DNA from: Pantoea conspicua
GTDB lineage: Bacteria; Pseudomonadota; Gammaproteobacteria; Enterobacterales; Enterobacteriaceae
NCBI RefSeq assembly: GCF_002095315.1
Contig: NZ_MLFN01000028.1
Coordinates: forward strand, 1-51,924
Direction: 5' to 3'
Length of the DNA stretch: 51,924 nucleotides
Position 1 is the stretch's first letter; the number at the start of each line of letters is the position of its first letter. A model generated the notes under the pieces. The model had not been told where the DNA came from, did not search any database, and saw only the letters and a program-made list of their open reading frames with translations. Below are positions 27,511-36,600 of this stretch, in pieces. A program made the position numbers and the translations under genes.

Positions 27511-27792
27511 GTGTTTTCTCTTCCTGCAGGCGTGCAGAATCCCCGGCAGGTGCCGGTGATTAAATCTCACCTGGTTTAATCCGGCGTGTGATACGCACGG
27601 CGATAATTTAAAGCCTGCGCCGGCGCGTGGCCGGGTAGCTGTAATGGCATTGTGCTGTCCGGATTCGAACCGGCTACCGTCCGTCTGTCCCCATCAGGCC
27701 TTACAGCTATTCAATGGAACGGCGGTTGCTTCCGTTAAGCGACAACACAACGGTAAAAGCGCATTGCAGGCGCGCTTACCTGTTGTTCTGTC

Positions 27793-27921
27793 TCAGCCTG
27801 CCACCAGCTGCGCGATAAGCCATTTATGACCGGCAAACAGTCCGGCATTAAGCAGGCAGTGAAACATGGCAAACTGCATGGCTCTGATGGTCTTTGTGTA
27901 GGTGCTGTCACTCATGCGCAT
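27793..27921 (-). CDS. Small membrane protein (42 residues)
   Basis: Reads MRMSDSTYTKTIRAMQFAMF, followed by a hydrophobic stretch (LLNAGLFAG, then LIAQLVAG) to a TGA. Either ATG 27921 or ATG 27915 could start it. The upstream GGACGCAATG sequence resembles that of the next small gene (28327), which supports translation. Unknown function. Confidence 0.45.
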   Translation of the reverse strand: MRMSDSTYTKTIRAMQFAMFHCLLNAGLFAGHKWLIAQLVAG

Positions 27922-27987
27922 TGCGTCCGGATTAACTTAATGTCTTACCCTGATGATGCCTGATTATCATGTTTAGCGTTAGTGGTG

Positions 27988-28035
27988 GCCGGTGCCATAC
28001 CCGGCAAGTAACCTCTCAAGTGACTGGTCAACCTG
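27988..28035 (-). repeat. Structured repeat element, copy B
   Basis: Minus strand CAGGTTGACCAG (28024-28035) followed, after a short AC-T-AG segment, by a hairpin GCCGGGTATG-GCACCGGC (27988-28005). The same order of elements occurs at 29150-29194, there just before the tRNA-like sequence. Confidence 0.6.
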
Positions 28036-28198
28036 GTTACTGGCGGCTCAACCCCTGTGTACGCGACTGATGGAAGCGGGGGCCAGTCTTGCGATCGCAG
28101 CAGCAACTGCGAATGCACCACAACGGATAGAGCACTGACCATTCCTAGTCCAATGGCGCTTTGCGCAAAGCATCAATGCTCTTTCCTGTTGGTGTGCC

Positions 28199-28327
28199 TT
28201 ATTTGCGGCGCTGCTTCTTCCTGCCGCCTCTTACCGCCTTGATGAATGTCTCGATGGCATAGATGGCCACCAGCGCATAAATCACGGTGAGAAACGGGTG
28301 CTCTGCAGCAAACTCTGATAACGACAT
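28199..28327 (-). CDS. Small membrane protein (42 residues)
   Basis: MSLSEFAAEHPFLTVIYALV, a membrane-spanning segment through about residue 32, and a basic tail ending RGGRKKQRRK. Good AGGA site 6 bases before the ATG. Single-span topology with a basic cytoplasmic tail recalls small holin or lysis regulators, but that is a guess. Confidence 0.65.
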   Translation of the reverse strand: MSLSEFAAEHPFLTVIYALVAIYAIETFIKAVRGGRKKQRRK

Positions 28328-28814
28328 ATTGCGTCCTGTCGTGGGAAATGGGGTTGTTGTGATCGTTTTCCGTTAGCGCGATTGATCCATGAGGCGGGAC
28401 TTAAACCCGCTTTGCTTTCGCAGCCCATCGCTGACCGCCTGTGTTTATTCACAGACAAGGCTTTCGCCCGTGGATTCCAGATCCACAACTCCTACGGTGT
28501 GTTAAAGCGATCACCACAACGGTCGAGAACACTGAGCAACCACGCGCCAGGTGTTATTTTCAGTCACCTGCCAGTGTCCTCGCCGTTATGGGCTGGTCTT
28601 TCCCAGCCGTCACGGCATGTTGAGGTCTGCCGATACCCTGCCCCGCCACCAGCCAAATTAGCCAGTAAACAGGGCATCGCCTGGTGTTGACGTGTAATGC
28701 ATGGGGGGCTGGTGCCACCAGCTGTCCGATACGGAATCTACGGACGGGTTATGTAAAGGAATTTGCAAAGCGTCAGGTAACTGTTCCGTCCCACGTGCGC
28801 ACAGCCGCATTCCC

Positions 28815-28895
28815 CCATTTGTGAGCGCGCTGACAGAGGTAATCTTTCGCCAAACGCCAGTAAAACGACAGAAGCACCAGCGCGCTCACAAATGG
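28815..28895. repeat. Perfect 18-bp inverted repeat (large hairpin)
   Basis: CCATTTGTGAGCGCGCTG at 28815-28832 and its exact reverse complement at 28878-28895, with a 45-base loop. It lies in a 1.2-kb stretch without genes. Candidate structured RNA or DNA hairpin. Confidence 0.8.
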
Positions 28896-29067
28896 TGATC
28901 CCTTACGAGGATCAGGCGGGAACATGTTTAAGCCTCATGGGGCGTTCTATGCGCGGGATTAGTCCATCAACCGCGTTCACTGCCATGACAGGAGGGGCTA
29001 CTTGCCGTTCACCCTACTCATAACACACCCGGAAAAAGCTAATAACCGGGGGCGGCCCGTTACGAAC
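28896..29067. other. Gene-poor stretch before the tRNA-like sequence
   Basis: Together with 28328-28814 this holds no open frame I can support. The surrounding 27.6-29.3 kb region contains isolated T-arm-like sequences on the minus strand (27660, 28396), a repeated hairpin element and the 18-bp inverted repeat, suggesting it carries RNA genes or their decayed remains. Confidence 0.4.
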
Positions 29068-29140
29068 TGGTACATGGGGCCGGATTTGAACCGGCGGCGG
29101 ACTTAACAACTTCTGCGTTCGGCCTCTTCGCTACCCATGC
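29068..29140 (-). tRNA. tRNA-like gene, probably tRNA-Asn(GTT), with a damaged anticodon stem
   Basis: On the minus strand: acceptor GCATGGG pairs with CCCATGT (7 bp with one G-U), discriminator A and encoded CCA, and a perfect T-arm (GCCGG-TTCAAAT-CCGGC). A loop TTGTTAA gives anticodon GTT (Asn). The D-stem is 3 bp (GCG/CGC), and the anticodon stem hardly pairs. With 73 bases including CCA it is about 3 short, as if bases were lost on the 3' side of the anticodon stem. Either a decayed tRNA or an unusual phage tRNA. Confidence 0.5.
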
Positions 29141-29149
29141 TGAATAATT

Positions 29150-29194
29150 GCCGGTGCATACCCGGCGCGGACACTTAGGTATCTGGTCAACCTG
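29150..29194 (-). repeat. Structured repeat element, copy A
   Basis: CAGGTTGACCAG (29183-29194) and the hairpin GCCGGGTATGCACCGGC (29150-29166), 9 bases before the tRNA-like 5' end. Second copy at 27988-28035. Confidence 0.6.
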
Positions 29195-29577
29195 CCCGCT
29201 TGCGTAACAAATAGGTGTGGAGGCACCTGCCAGATTTGCATTGCGTTTGCCTCGCTTGCCAAAGCGTTTCCCCGTTTCAGCCGTCAGCACACCTTAATGC
29301 GCTCACGGCTGAACCTGAAAAAAAGCCCGGAAACTACCGGGCATAAAATCCTACACACACACAGCAAAGCCTACTCTGGAATAGACTTTGATTTGTGAAA
29401 AAAACGCGGATTAAACAGACAGTTATGCCTAACCCGCCAAATGCCTACCATGATTTTGTATAGAGTCGTAATGCCCTTGTCAGCGGGGAGAAATGTACAC
29501 AAAATGGAGCTATGAATCAATTAATATCTAAGAGTTTTCTTAGATTTTCAAAGCTAGTGAAGAGAGGTATGGGAGAG

Positions 29578-30867
29578 TTAGCGGCGCTTTACTTTCGGGT
29601 TTGTAATGTTCTCAATATCACCGTTGGCTTTCGCCCATTTTATGCACCAGCTGTTCACGGCAGCGCGGATCTCCATCACAGAAGCCTCGCTTAGCCCCTT
29701 CACTTTCGCCAGTTCAGCAGGCAGCTCGCCACCAGCATCAGCAACCGTCTCATATCCGGCCTTAGTCAGTGCATTGAGGGCGCGTGTCGGTATGGCCAGC
29801 TCAGAGACCGGCGCGGCTTTGCCGTCCAGAATGCGCTGGTGGAGACGCGGGAAATCCTGCGCTACGCGCTTCATGATCCGTGCGTGGAGCTCGTCGTTAA
29901 CAGCGGTATCCCACATCGGCTCAAGGTCCGGCAGCAGGCGGAATACCGGATTGCCCCATATACCTGGCACCACGTCCATTGCCAGCATCATCGCGGTGCG
30001 GATCTGGAAATGGAAATCAGCCGTCTCAATAGAGACGTCGCGGATGCCGTGGAAGACGCTCAGACCAAAGTGAAAGTTGTAGATGTAGCAGCCCACGTCA
30101 CCGGAGCCGTCCGGCAGCTGAAGCAGGAACTGCTGCACGTCTTCCCGGCCATCGTGGAAATCGACGCGCTCTTTCAGGTGGTTATACAGCGCGGTTGTCT
30201 TAAGCAGATCGTTAGCCGTCTCAGCGCGCTGGCGGCGCTCGTCGCCTACAACCTTATCCGCGATGTTCAGTTTGCTCTGTAAGTCCTGGCGCTTAACGCT
30301 TTCCTTTTTGCGGTCAGCGCGCATCTGCGAAATGGTTTTGTCACGCTCGTTCAGGTCAGTCGCCAGGCGCTCAGGGTGCTTACGGCGGTACTGTGAGTGC
30401 TCCTGATTCAGCGTGGCCAACGCCAGCTGTGCGGTCGTCAGGGCTGACTCCATATTCTGCAGCTTCGTTTCCGCTCTGATTGCGCGGTTCTCTGCTTCCA
30501 GCACGCTTTCTTTTGCCGCGTCTCTGGCTTCTTCAATGGCGTTCTGCGCATCGAGACGGATTTTAGTTACTTCGTTGTGGAGTGCGGACTGCGCGGCCAG
30601 CTGCTGTTGTACCTGCTCCAGCGCCTCTAACATCAGATTGTAGGTATCCGCTTCATAATTGAGGCGCATACCGATATCGATCTGGATCTGCTCCAGAGCG
30701 TTAGTGCAGTTATCAAGAAGGCGCAGCTCCAGGTCATCAAGCGTCAGGCGTTTACGGACGGAATTAAGCTGGCCGTAGGCGGTAACAAAGGCCTGGTGAA
30801 GTACATCGTCATCAACGTTGCATTCAGGGAGATTTTGCAGCTGCTGGAGTGGAGCGAGAGTTGTCAT
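29578..30867 (-). CDS. Large coiled-coil protein with C-terminal helix-hairpin-helix-like end
   Basis: 429 residues. Residues about 75-215 form a long coiled coil (Gln/Ala/Glu/Arg-rich). A folded middle has many aromatic residues (GCYIYNFHFGLSVFHGIRDV). The end resembles a helix-hairpin-helix: IPTRALNALTKAGYETVADA, then KVKGLSEASVMEIRAAVNSW, reminiscent of the RNA polymerase alpha C-terminal domain or DNA-binding HhH. Flanked by two near-identical imperfect palindromes (TCTAAGAGTTTTCTTAGAT at 29525 and 30924). Possibly a nucleoid- or regulator-type phage protein; function unknown. Confidence 0.65.
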   Translation of the reverse strand: MTTLAPLQQLQNLPECNVDDDVLHQAFVTAYGQLNSVRKRLTLDDLELRLLDNCTNALEQIQIDIGMRLNYEADTYNLMLEALEQVQQQLAAQSALHNEVTKIRLDAQNAIEEARDAAKESVLEAENRAIRAETKLQNMESALTTAQLALATLNQEHSQYRRKHPERLATDLNERDKTISQMRADRKKESVKRQDLQSKLNIADKVVGDERRQRAETANDLLKTTALYNHLKERVDFHDGREDVQQFLLQLPDGSGDVGCYIYNFHFGLSVFHGIRDVSIETADFHFQIRTAMMLAMDVVPGIWGNPVFRLLPDLEPMWDTAVNDELHARIMKRVAQDFPRLHQRILDGKAAPVSELAIPTRALNALTKAGYETVADAGGELPAELAKVKGLSEASVMEIRAAVNSWCIKWAKANGDIENITNPKVKRR

Positions 30868-30917
30868 AGTGAGAATCAGATCCGCGTTTGAATTGCGGCG
30901 GATGATAACTCGAAATT

Positions 30918-30942
30918 AACCACTGTCTAAGAGTTTTCTTAG
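30918..30942. promoter_or_regulatory. Operator-like motif upstream of the coiled-coil gene
   Basis: AACCACTG at 30918-30925 runs directly into TCTAAGAGTTTTCTTAGA, an imperfect palindrome also present at about 29525-29543 at the other end of the gene. Confidence 0.45.
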
Positions 30943-31008
30943 ATTTCATTGAATGATTGAAGAAGGACAGCTGGTGACATTGTCCCGGACTCCGCCACCA
31001 GCAGAGGA

Positions 31009-31305
31009 TTACAGCAGTTTTAACGCCGCTATGACTACGGCGGCTATAGTGACAATCATCAATACATTCAGCAGTACAGACGGCACTTTGATCTCGCCGG
31101 TCTCATACTCTGCCTGCGTCATGCGGCCCAGGTAACTGTGCGAGACCAGCACTGCATTTTCGTCAAAGCTCAGCGTAACCCGGACATTCTCCAGCACCTG
31201 ACGGGATACCTGTCGCGTGGCCAGCTGGACCACACCGGATCGCATCTTACCGTTGTCGCCCATGTAACAGACCGAATGGTAATGAAATGGCTTATTGAGG
31301 CCCAT
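31009..31305 (-). CDS. Small C-terminally anchored membrane protein
   Basis: 98 residues; soluble N-terminal part and a C-terminal membrane helix (VLLNVLMIVTIAAVVIAALK). Start overlaps the stop of the Tad2-like gene (TGATG), so it is translationally coupled. Tail-anchored topology beside an anti-defence-like gene; unknown role. Confidence 0.6.
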   Translation of the reverse strand: MGLNKPFHYHSVCYMGDNGKMRSGVVQLATRQVSRQVLENVRVTLSFDENAVLVSHSYLGRMTQAEYETGEIKVPSVLLNVLMIVTIAAVVIAALKLL

Positions 31306-31823
31306 CAGCTGATAACTACCCAGTCACAGACGCGCATATCTTCAATACTCATATCATGCATTTCTGCAGTGCCGTCCGGATGAGTCAGTTCCAGCACGTC
31401 ACAGCCTTCATGCTCCTGCTCCAGAGACACAAAATAACCCGGCTTCCACGCTTCACGACGCATCAGCAAAGCCGGATCTTCTTTCATTTTCAGCAAGGCC
31501 TGGTCATAGCTGCACGCAATGGCACCGATACCAATTTTGCTCAAAGATTCGATCTGTGCCGTAGTCATGCGTCCGCGTCCTTCTGTTAATGATTTTCTCA
31601 AGATGTAGCTAATCCCCTTCACGCCGCCGAAATAGTTCAGCTGGCGGTTGCTCATGCCGCTGCGCGTCATAAGCTCCTGCTTAGGTACTTTAAATATGCC
31701 GACGTCCATAGCCATGTCGGCAAAAACCGATAGCACCATGCCTAAGCCGTCACGCGTTTTTTTGCGTCGCGCATACTGCTTAAACGTGGGGCAACCGGTA
31801 AAAAATTGCGCATCAAAAAGCAC
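31305..31823 (-). CDS. Protein with C-terminal Tad2/DUF2829-like domain
   Basis: 172 residues. The N-terminal part is basic and helix-turn-helix-like (KQELMTRSGMSNRQLNYFGG). The C-terminal about 70 residues follow the Tad2 pattern: YDQALLKMKEDPALLMRREAW, a strand-rich middle and MSIEDMRVCDWVVIS. Coupled to the upstream VRR-NUC gene and the downstream membrane protein. A fusion of a DNA-binding-like region with a ligand-binding domain is unusual. Confidence 0.65.
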   Translation of the reverse strand: MLFDAQFFTGCPTFKQYARRKKTRDGLGMVLSVFADMAMDVGIFKVPKQELMTRSGMSNRQLNYFGGVKGISYILRKSLTEGRGRMTTAQIESLSKIGIGAIACSYDQALLKMKEDPALLMRREAWKPGYFVSLEQEHEGCDVLELTHPDGTAEMHDMSIEDMRVCDWVVIS

Positions 31824-32405
31824 TTATTCGCTCCAGAAACCGTCATTCTCGTGCGCTGGCATTGCTTCACCGGCTGTGAGAACTGCGTACTGCTCAATCA
31901 CGCTGATCGTTTCTTCAGGTGAAAAAGATAAAAGAACGTAATACCCCTGCGCCTTGAGGCGACGCATCCACGTCACCTGCTGCTCTGAAGGCTTACGCTT
32001 ACCGTGTTTCTGCTCTACCCGCATTCCGTGATAGATGCCTGCCGGTATTTCCAGGGACATATCCGGAACGCCCCGCTTTGCGCCCTCAGCCTCAATTGCT
32101 ACGGCGGTCGCCTTTAGGCGAAATCCTCCGTTAGGTACGGCATACAGATGGTCATAAATAACCCTGTTGTGACGGTGAAAATGGTCAAAGATTCGAACCT
32201 GATCGTAGTGCTCTTGCCTGCCTTTAAACAGATCGGGTTTTTTGACGAGAATGGCCAGCGCTTGAGCGTGAACCGATATTTCAGTAACTGCTGCTAACCA
32301 GGCAGACGCTTTGCCGGATTTTACCGACGCTCCACCAGCAGATTTATTAGCTACTTTTGGACGGGTTTTTTTGCTTATTTTTGTAGGAGTGCAACCACTC
32401 TTCAT
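31824..32405 (-). CDS. VRR-NUC family nuclease
   Basis: 193 residues; a basic disordered N-terminus (to about 50), then VRR-NUC fold: HYDQVRIFDHF (helix with Gln/Asp), NGGFRL, KRGVPDMSLEIPAG (catalytic G-x-PD), GMRVEQKHGKRKPSEQQ (E-x-K), and a terminal Trp-helix-GYYVLLSF. VRR-NUC proteins are structure-specific DNases in phages and DNA repair. The ending ATG of the next gene follows directly. Probably acts in phage recombination or host DNA degradation. Confidence 0.85.
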   Translation of the reverse strand: MKSGCTPTKISKKTRPKVANKSAGGASVKSGKASAWLAAVTEISVHAQALAILVKKPDLFKGRQEHYDQVRIFDHFHRHNRVIYDHLYAVPNGGFRLKATAVAIEAEGAKRGVPDMSLEIPAGIYHGMRVEQKHGKRKPSEQQVTWMRRLKAQGYYVLLSFSPEETISVIEQYAVLTAGEAMPAHENDGFWSE

Positions 32406-32551
32406 TGAAGCGCATATCCGGATTTGCCAACCGATGATTAAATAGTCTAAAAGGTGGATCTGCGTTGGGGGGTATTTTTAACGCTGAGACGGGAAAAAAC
32501 AAGCCTGTAATCTACATCTTTCAAAGATAATGATTACAGGCAGTTATCAGT

Positions 32552-32716
32552 TTACTGGTGCGCCATCCACATAAACATCAGGGTATAGACAAGACCGGTT
32601 GTGGACAGACCGAGTACAACAAATTTGCCGATCATATCAGGAATCGTTGTGGTTTCTGCTGCCTGAGCCTTGTTTGGAGTGGTATTAACAAAATCACGCT
32701 GCGCAAAATTATTCAT
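32552..32716 (-). CDS. Small membrane protein (54 residues)
   Basis: MNNFAQRDFVNTTPNKAQAA, then IPDMIGKFVVLGLSTTGLVY and one membrane span to MWMAHQ. AAAGAGA site before the ATG. A terminator-like hairpin precedes it at 32778-32805. Could be a phage lysis or superinfection-exclusion peptide; unknown. Confidence 0.65.
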   Translation of the reverse strand: MNNFAQRDFVNTTPNKAQAAETTTIPDMIGKFVVLGLSTTGLVYTLMFMWMAHQ

Positions 32717-32777
32717 GGTATATTCTCTTTGTTAGGTGCAGGGGTGTACGTCGCCAAACTGAACCCCTGCAAAGTGA

Positions 32778-32805
32778 AAGCCCGGCCATATGGTCGGGCT
32801 TTTTC
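32778..32805. terminator. Rho-independent terminator-like hairpin
   Basis: AAGCCCGGCC-ATAT-GGTCGGGCTT followed by TTTT on the plus strand; on the minus strand it has a poorer U run, so it may be bidirectional. It sits between the 94-residue gene and the small membrane protein. Confidence 0.7.
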
Positions 32806-32867
32806 TTTGTCGCTGCCTTACCTGCTTAATGTAATCTAAGGGTTTTCTAATTTACCGTCAATAATAT

Positions 32868-33152
32868 TCATGACTTTTCGTCACTTTTCGCCTGCAACAA
32901 GGCTCCAGAGGCAGCTTTCAGGCGCTCAAGTGCATCCTGCAGGGCGAAAATCCAGCTGGTTTTGTCCAGTTCCCGTACCCGCTTGACCCTCTCCTTTGTG
33001 TAGGGATTAATGACCCATACCCATGTTTCAATGTCCTTGCGGTCGCGCATCGTGAATACCCCTGTCGGGGGGTAAAAATTCAGCTCCGCGCCATTGGCAT
33101 AGGCATAGGCTTCCAGTTCCTCCAGCTTGAGGTATTTGTTTTCTCGCGGCAC
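32868..33152 (-). CDS. Hypothetical protein, GTG start
   Basis: 94 residues from GTG 33150-33152 with AGGAG 6 bases upstream. No known domain; a beta-rich start and a helical end (FALQDALERLKAASGALLQA). It follows the 142-residue gene by 8 bases, so probably one operon with the DarB-like gene. Confidence 0.65.
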   Translation of the reverse strand: MPRENKYLKLEELEAYAYANGAELNFYPPTGVFTMRDRKDIETWVWVINPYTKERVKRVRELDKTSWIFALQDALERLKAASGALLQAKSDEKS

Positions 33153-33160
33153 GGTGTCTC

Positions 33161-33589
33161 CTAATATCTTCTTTTCTCTATGGATTCATCATAGCTGACG
33201 TACAGATAAGGTTCAGTATCATCCGCCGACGGCACAACAGGAAGCAGATGGTAAGCATTGAATACTGCATCGTTCTCAGTGCGCTCGTCAGCATACAGAT
33301 GAGCAGCAATGATCGTGAGAGCAGGACGTGAAAGTGAATATATTTCAGCGATGTCACTTTCAACTACCTGCCCAAATTTAGTAGTAGCACGTTCCAGCAA
33401 TAACGTTTTAATCGCAGGCCACCATGGACCGAAAGCCCGGTAGGCGAGTCTCGCACTGCTGACGCGCTTTACTAAATTTTCCAGATAGTTTACTGAAAAT
33501 GCTTCTTCGGTTCGCCCGTCCAGTGCCAGCGGTAGCAGGCTCTCGATGTAAGTTTCGGTCGGTTTAATGGTATCAATCAGTGTGGTCAT
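33161..33589 (-). CDS. Hypothetical protein
   Basis: 142 residues, mostly helical, no recognised family. It follows the DarB-like gene on the same strand. A CGGCCC-GAAA-GGGCCG hairpin at 33597-33612 lies just before its start and could affect translation. Confidence 0.6.
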   Translation of the reverse strand: MTTLIDTIKPTETYIESLLPLALDGRTEEAFSVNYLENLVKRVSSARLAYRAFGPWWPAIKTLLLERATTKFGQVVESDIAEIYSLSRPALTIIAAHLYADERTENDAVFNAYHLLPVVPSADDTEPYLYVSYDESIEKRRY

Positions 33590-33619
33590 ATTAGACGGCC
33601 CTTTCGGGCCGCTCCTGAA

Positions 33620-36600
33620 TTATGCGTTTACAATATCGCTGCGTAATGCATCAAGATCGTGAGAAGAAGGAATGAGCCAGGCGGCCTGTGTGAACTCGTT
33701 TCCGGCTACCGGATCTTCTTCGAAGTTCCAGAATTTCGCGCCGTATTTCTCTTTGATGAGGTCACGCACAGCTTTACGCTTGAGTACCGGCGTGTCGGTG
33801 GTATCCGTCAGCACGTAGGCACCACCAGCCGGGAAGTTGATTTTAAAGGTGCGGTTCCTCCACTTACGCGAAGCCACCAGCTCCTGCTCGTTTTTCATGA
33901 CCTGGAAGCCATCGGACTGCTTCTGTACCTGTGCTGTGCGCACGGTCGTTGCCGCTGCCGCTGCGAGTCTTTGAGCCTCATCGCGGCGAGCCTTCACAGC
34001 ATCAGGTGACAGCTTGCCGGTAATCATCCCTTTGTAGTCATCCCACGTTACGGCGTAATCCCGATATCCGCCTTTCTCGATCTGCTCCAGCCACGCATAA
34101 ACCTCATTTAACCGGCTCATAACGGCGGAGGATGAGGTAAACGTTTCGGCACTGATCGCGGCTTCATCGAGCGCGCCCAGTGAAACGCCGGCACGCAGAT
34201 AAACTGCAGCAGGCGATTCGGTAACAGTGGCCGGTCGGGTAATGTCCGATTGTGCGTCAAATTTCGACTTCACCAGAAGCACAGCAATACCGGCCTGGCT
34301 GTCGCTCTCGCTCATCTGGCGGAACTGCTGCAGCGCCGCGGCGGCATACTGCTCTGTCAGTGACCTGATTGCCTGCATCTTGCCGTCGGCCATCTCGTTA
34401 CGCAGCTGATCGAATATCACTTCATACTCGTTACGGTTGGAAAACCCTTCCATGCCGTTACGGAACTGGCGAATACTGATCGAGTTGCTCCAGTAGTAAC
34501 GGTCCTGCCCTGCGCCCAGGAAAGCAGCGTGTGCTTCTTCATCCGTTGCGCCGGTCATCGTCCGCTTTCTGGAGTCGTTTGCTTCAAACTCAGCCACCAG
34601 CCGCTTAAAGACTTTAACCACGTCCGCCATGCCCGCCTGCTTCCCGTAAGCCTGCAATGCCGAGTCGTAGTTGCGGCCAAACATCGCCTTAAAGAAGCCC
34701 TGCGCGCTGTAGATGTTGTTATCAACGCTGTACTGATAAAGCTCGCGCTTCAGCTGCTCGTCGCTGTGGTCCGGATACAGCCACGTTTCAGCCGGACGCT
34801 CTTCGCTGGCGCTGATCGTGCCGCTGAGGTAAGCCAGTTTCAGCCTGCCGTCGCTGTCGCGGTACAGCCATCCGTCTGTGCGCACATTCAGGACGCCAGC
34901 GTGAATGGCCGCGTAGAAGTCAGCACGGCTCAGCGTGTCCGCCAGGTCTGTCGGCTCGATGCCTTTCGCAGCTGTCTGGAGCGCTTTTGCCTGGTCACTG
35001 GTGATATCCACGCGGTCGCCCACCAGCGCAGACGGCATTTCAGCAAAGCCACCTACGTTCGGACCGGTATAGCAGCGCAGCGGCTTGTGGATCAGCTCAA
35101 CCTCAACCGTATTTTTCTCCGGGAAGAATTTGCGGATCTGGAATACGCCCTTTTCTTCGCGGTCATCGTTGAGCCAGATTTCATAGGTCGCGCCAATTCG
35201 CAGCAGCTGGCCATCAGGCAGTTTCATGTACTGCTCCGGGGCGCGCAGCACTTCCGGATCGACTTCCAGTGCGCCGGACTTGATTGCGCGCTCTACTTCC
35301 CCGCGGGAGCGCTTGATGGTGCTGGCCGCACTTTTGGAACGAGTGAGTGCCTTGCGTGCTCCGCTCAGCTCCTGCTCCAGCTTCTTCTGCTTCGCCAGGC
35401 CTTCACGGAGTGCAGCACGCGCTACGCGACGGTCCTGACCGCGCCACTGATCCGCTGACCGTTTGCCATACTTCTCAACTTCGAGGTTATAGGCGGCTTC
35501 AGCTTCGGTGACATCCTCGCGATAACCATCAATCTCGTCGTTGATCGCATCAAAGGCAGCAGACAGCTTGGTAATGTTGTCTTCAAGCACTTCAACGGGT
35601 GTTGCAGCCGCAACGCTTGCCTTCAGGTAGATATCCAGCGCGGCAGCGGCTTCACGCTCGGCCTGCTGGCGGTCCGCTTCACGCTTCGCTTTCAGCTGTG
35701 CATCCACGCGGGCGCGGCGCTCTTCCGGGTTAGCGGCCAGCAGCAGGCTCTGCTCTTCTTTGGACTCCACATCACCGTTTTTAATGCTGGAAACGTCAGA
35801 TTTCATGACGTCGTTGATCCAGTTTTTCTTGCGCTGCAGCGTCTCTAAGCGGAACTCGTCAAATGACCCTTTGCCACAGTAGTAATGCACGCGCATGGTG
35901 TCGCGCTCGGAGCCCACGCGGGCGCCGCGTCCGTTACGCTGGTCAATACTGGCTGGCGTCCAGGGGAGTGTCAGATGGTGCGTATCAGCGGTGCCTTTGT
36001 GCAGGTTGATCCCCACTTCGGCCTTTTTGTTGCAGATGATGATTGGCGTGCGGCCTTCGTTGTAGTCGGCGGCGATCCCTTCCATCCCGGCCAACGAGGC
36101 GTCACTCATTGCGGCCTGATAATCCTCATAGCGCGCCAGTTCTTCGTAGTACTTATCCCATGCGCCGTCCTTAAAACTGCCGTCCGCTTTTTCCACCGGC
36201 TCAACCGGTTTCTTCACGGGCTTAACCTTCACGCCGGACGCTTTACTGACTGTCGTGGCATTGATAATGCCTACCTGCTGCTCTGTCAGGCCCAGCGCGC
36301 TGGCGATAATGCGTCGCAGCTTGTTATGCTGGGACTTCTCATCCATGAAAATGATCTGCTTACCGTCCGGCAGGCCTGCCTTCAGGTTCTCAATCAGCGC
36401 GGCATACTTTGGCGGTACCGGGTGAGAGACGTTTTGCATACTGATACCGGCAGCAGCGATTGCGTCCAGTACCTGCTGCTCCAGCGTGTCGCTCACTACC
36501 AGCTCCACGACGCCCCCGCGATCCTTCAGCGTGGTCTTGACTACCTTGCTGGTGCGCGTATCGGTAAGGCCGGTTTCCGCATCCTCAGCGGTCTCTTCAT

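Noticed and set aside
27600..27720. T-arm-like CCGGTTCGAATCCGG on the minus strand, possible tRNA
   Set aside because: No acceptor stem and no room for an anticodon arm; at best a remnant.
28380..28500. T-arm GCGGG-TTTAAGT-CCCGC and a GTGGA-TCTGGAA-TCCAC arm on the minus strand
   Set aside because: They are about 60 bases apart, no matching acceptor strand exists, and the putative anticodon loop lacks T33.
29060..29290. 76-codon open frame on the minus strand
   Set aside because: It runs through the tRNA-like sequence and the repeat element; typical accidental frame over a tRNA.
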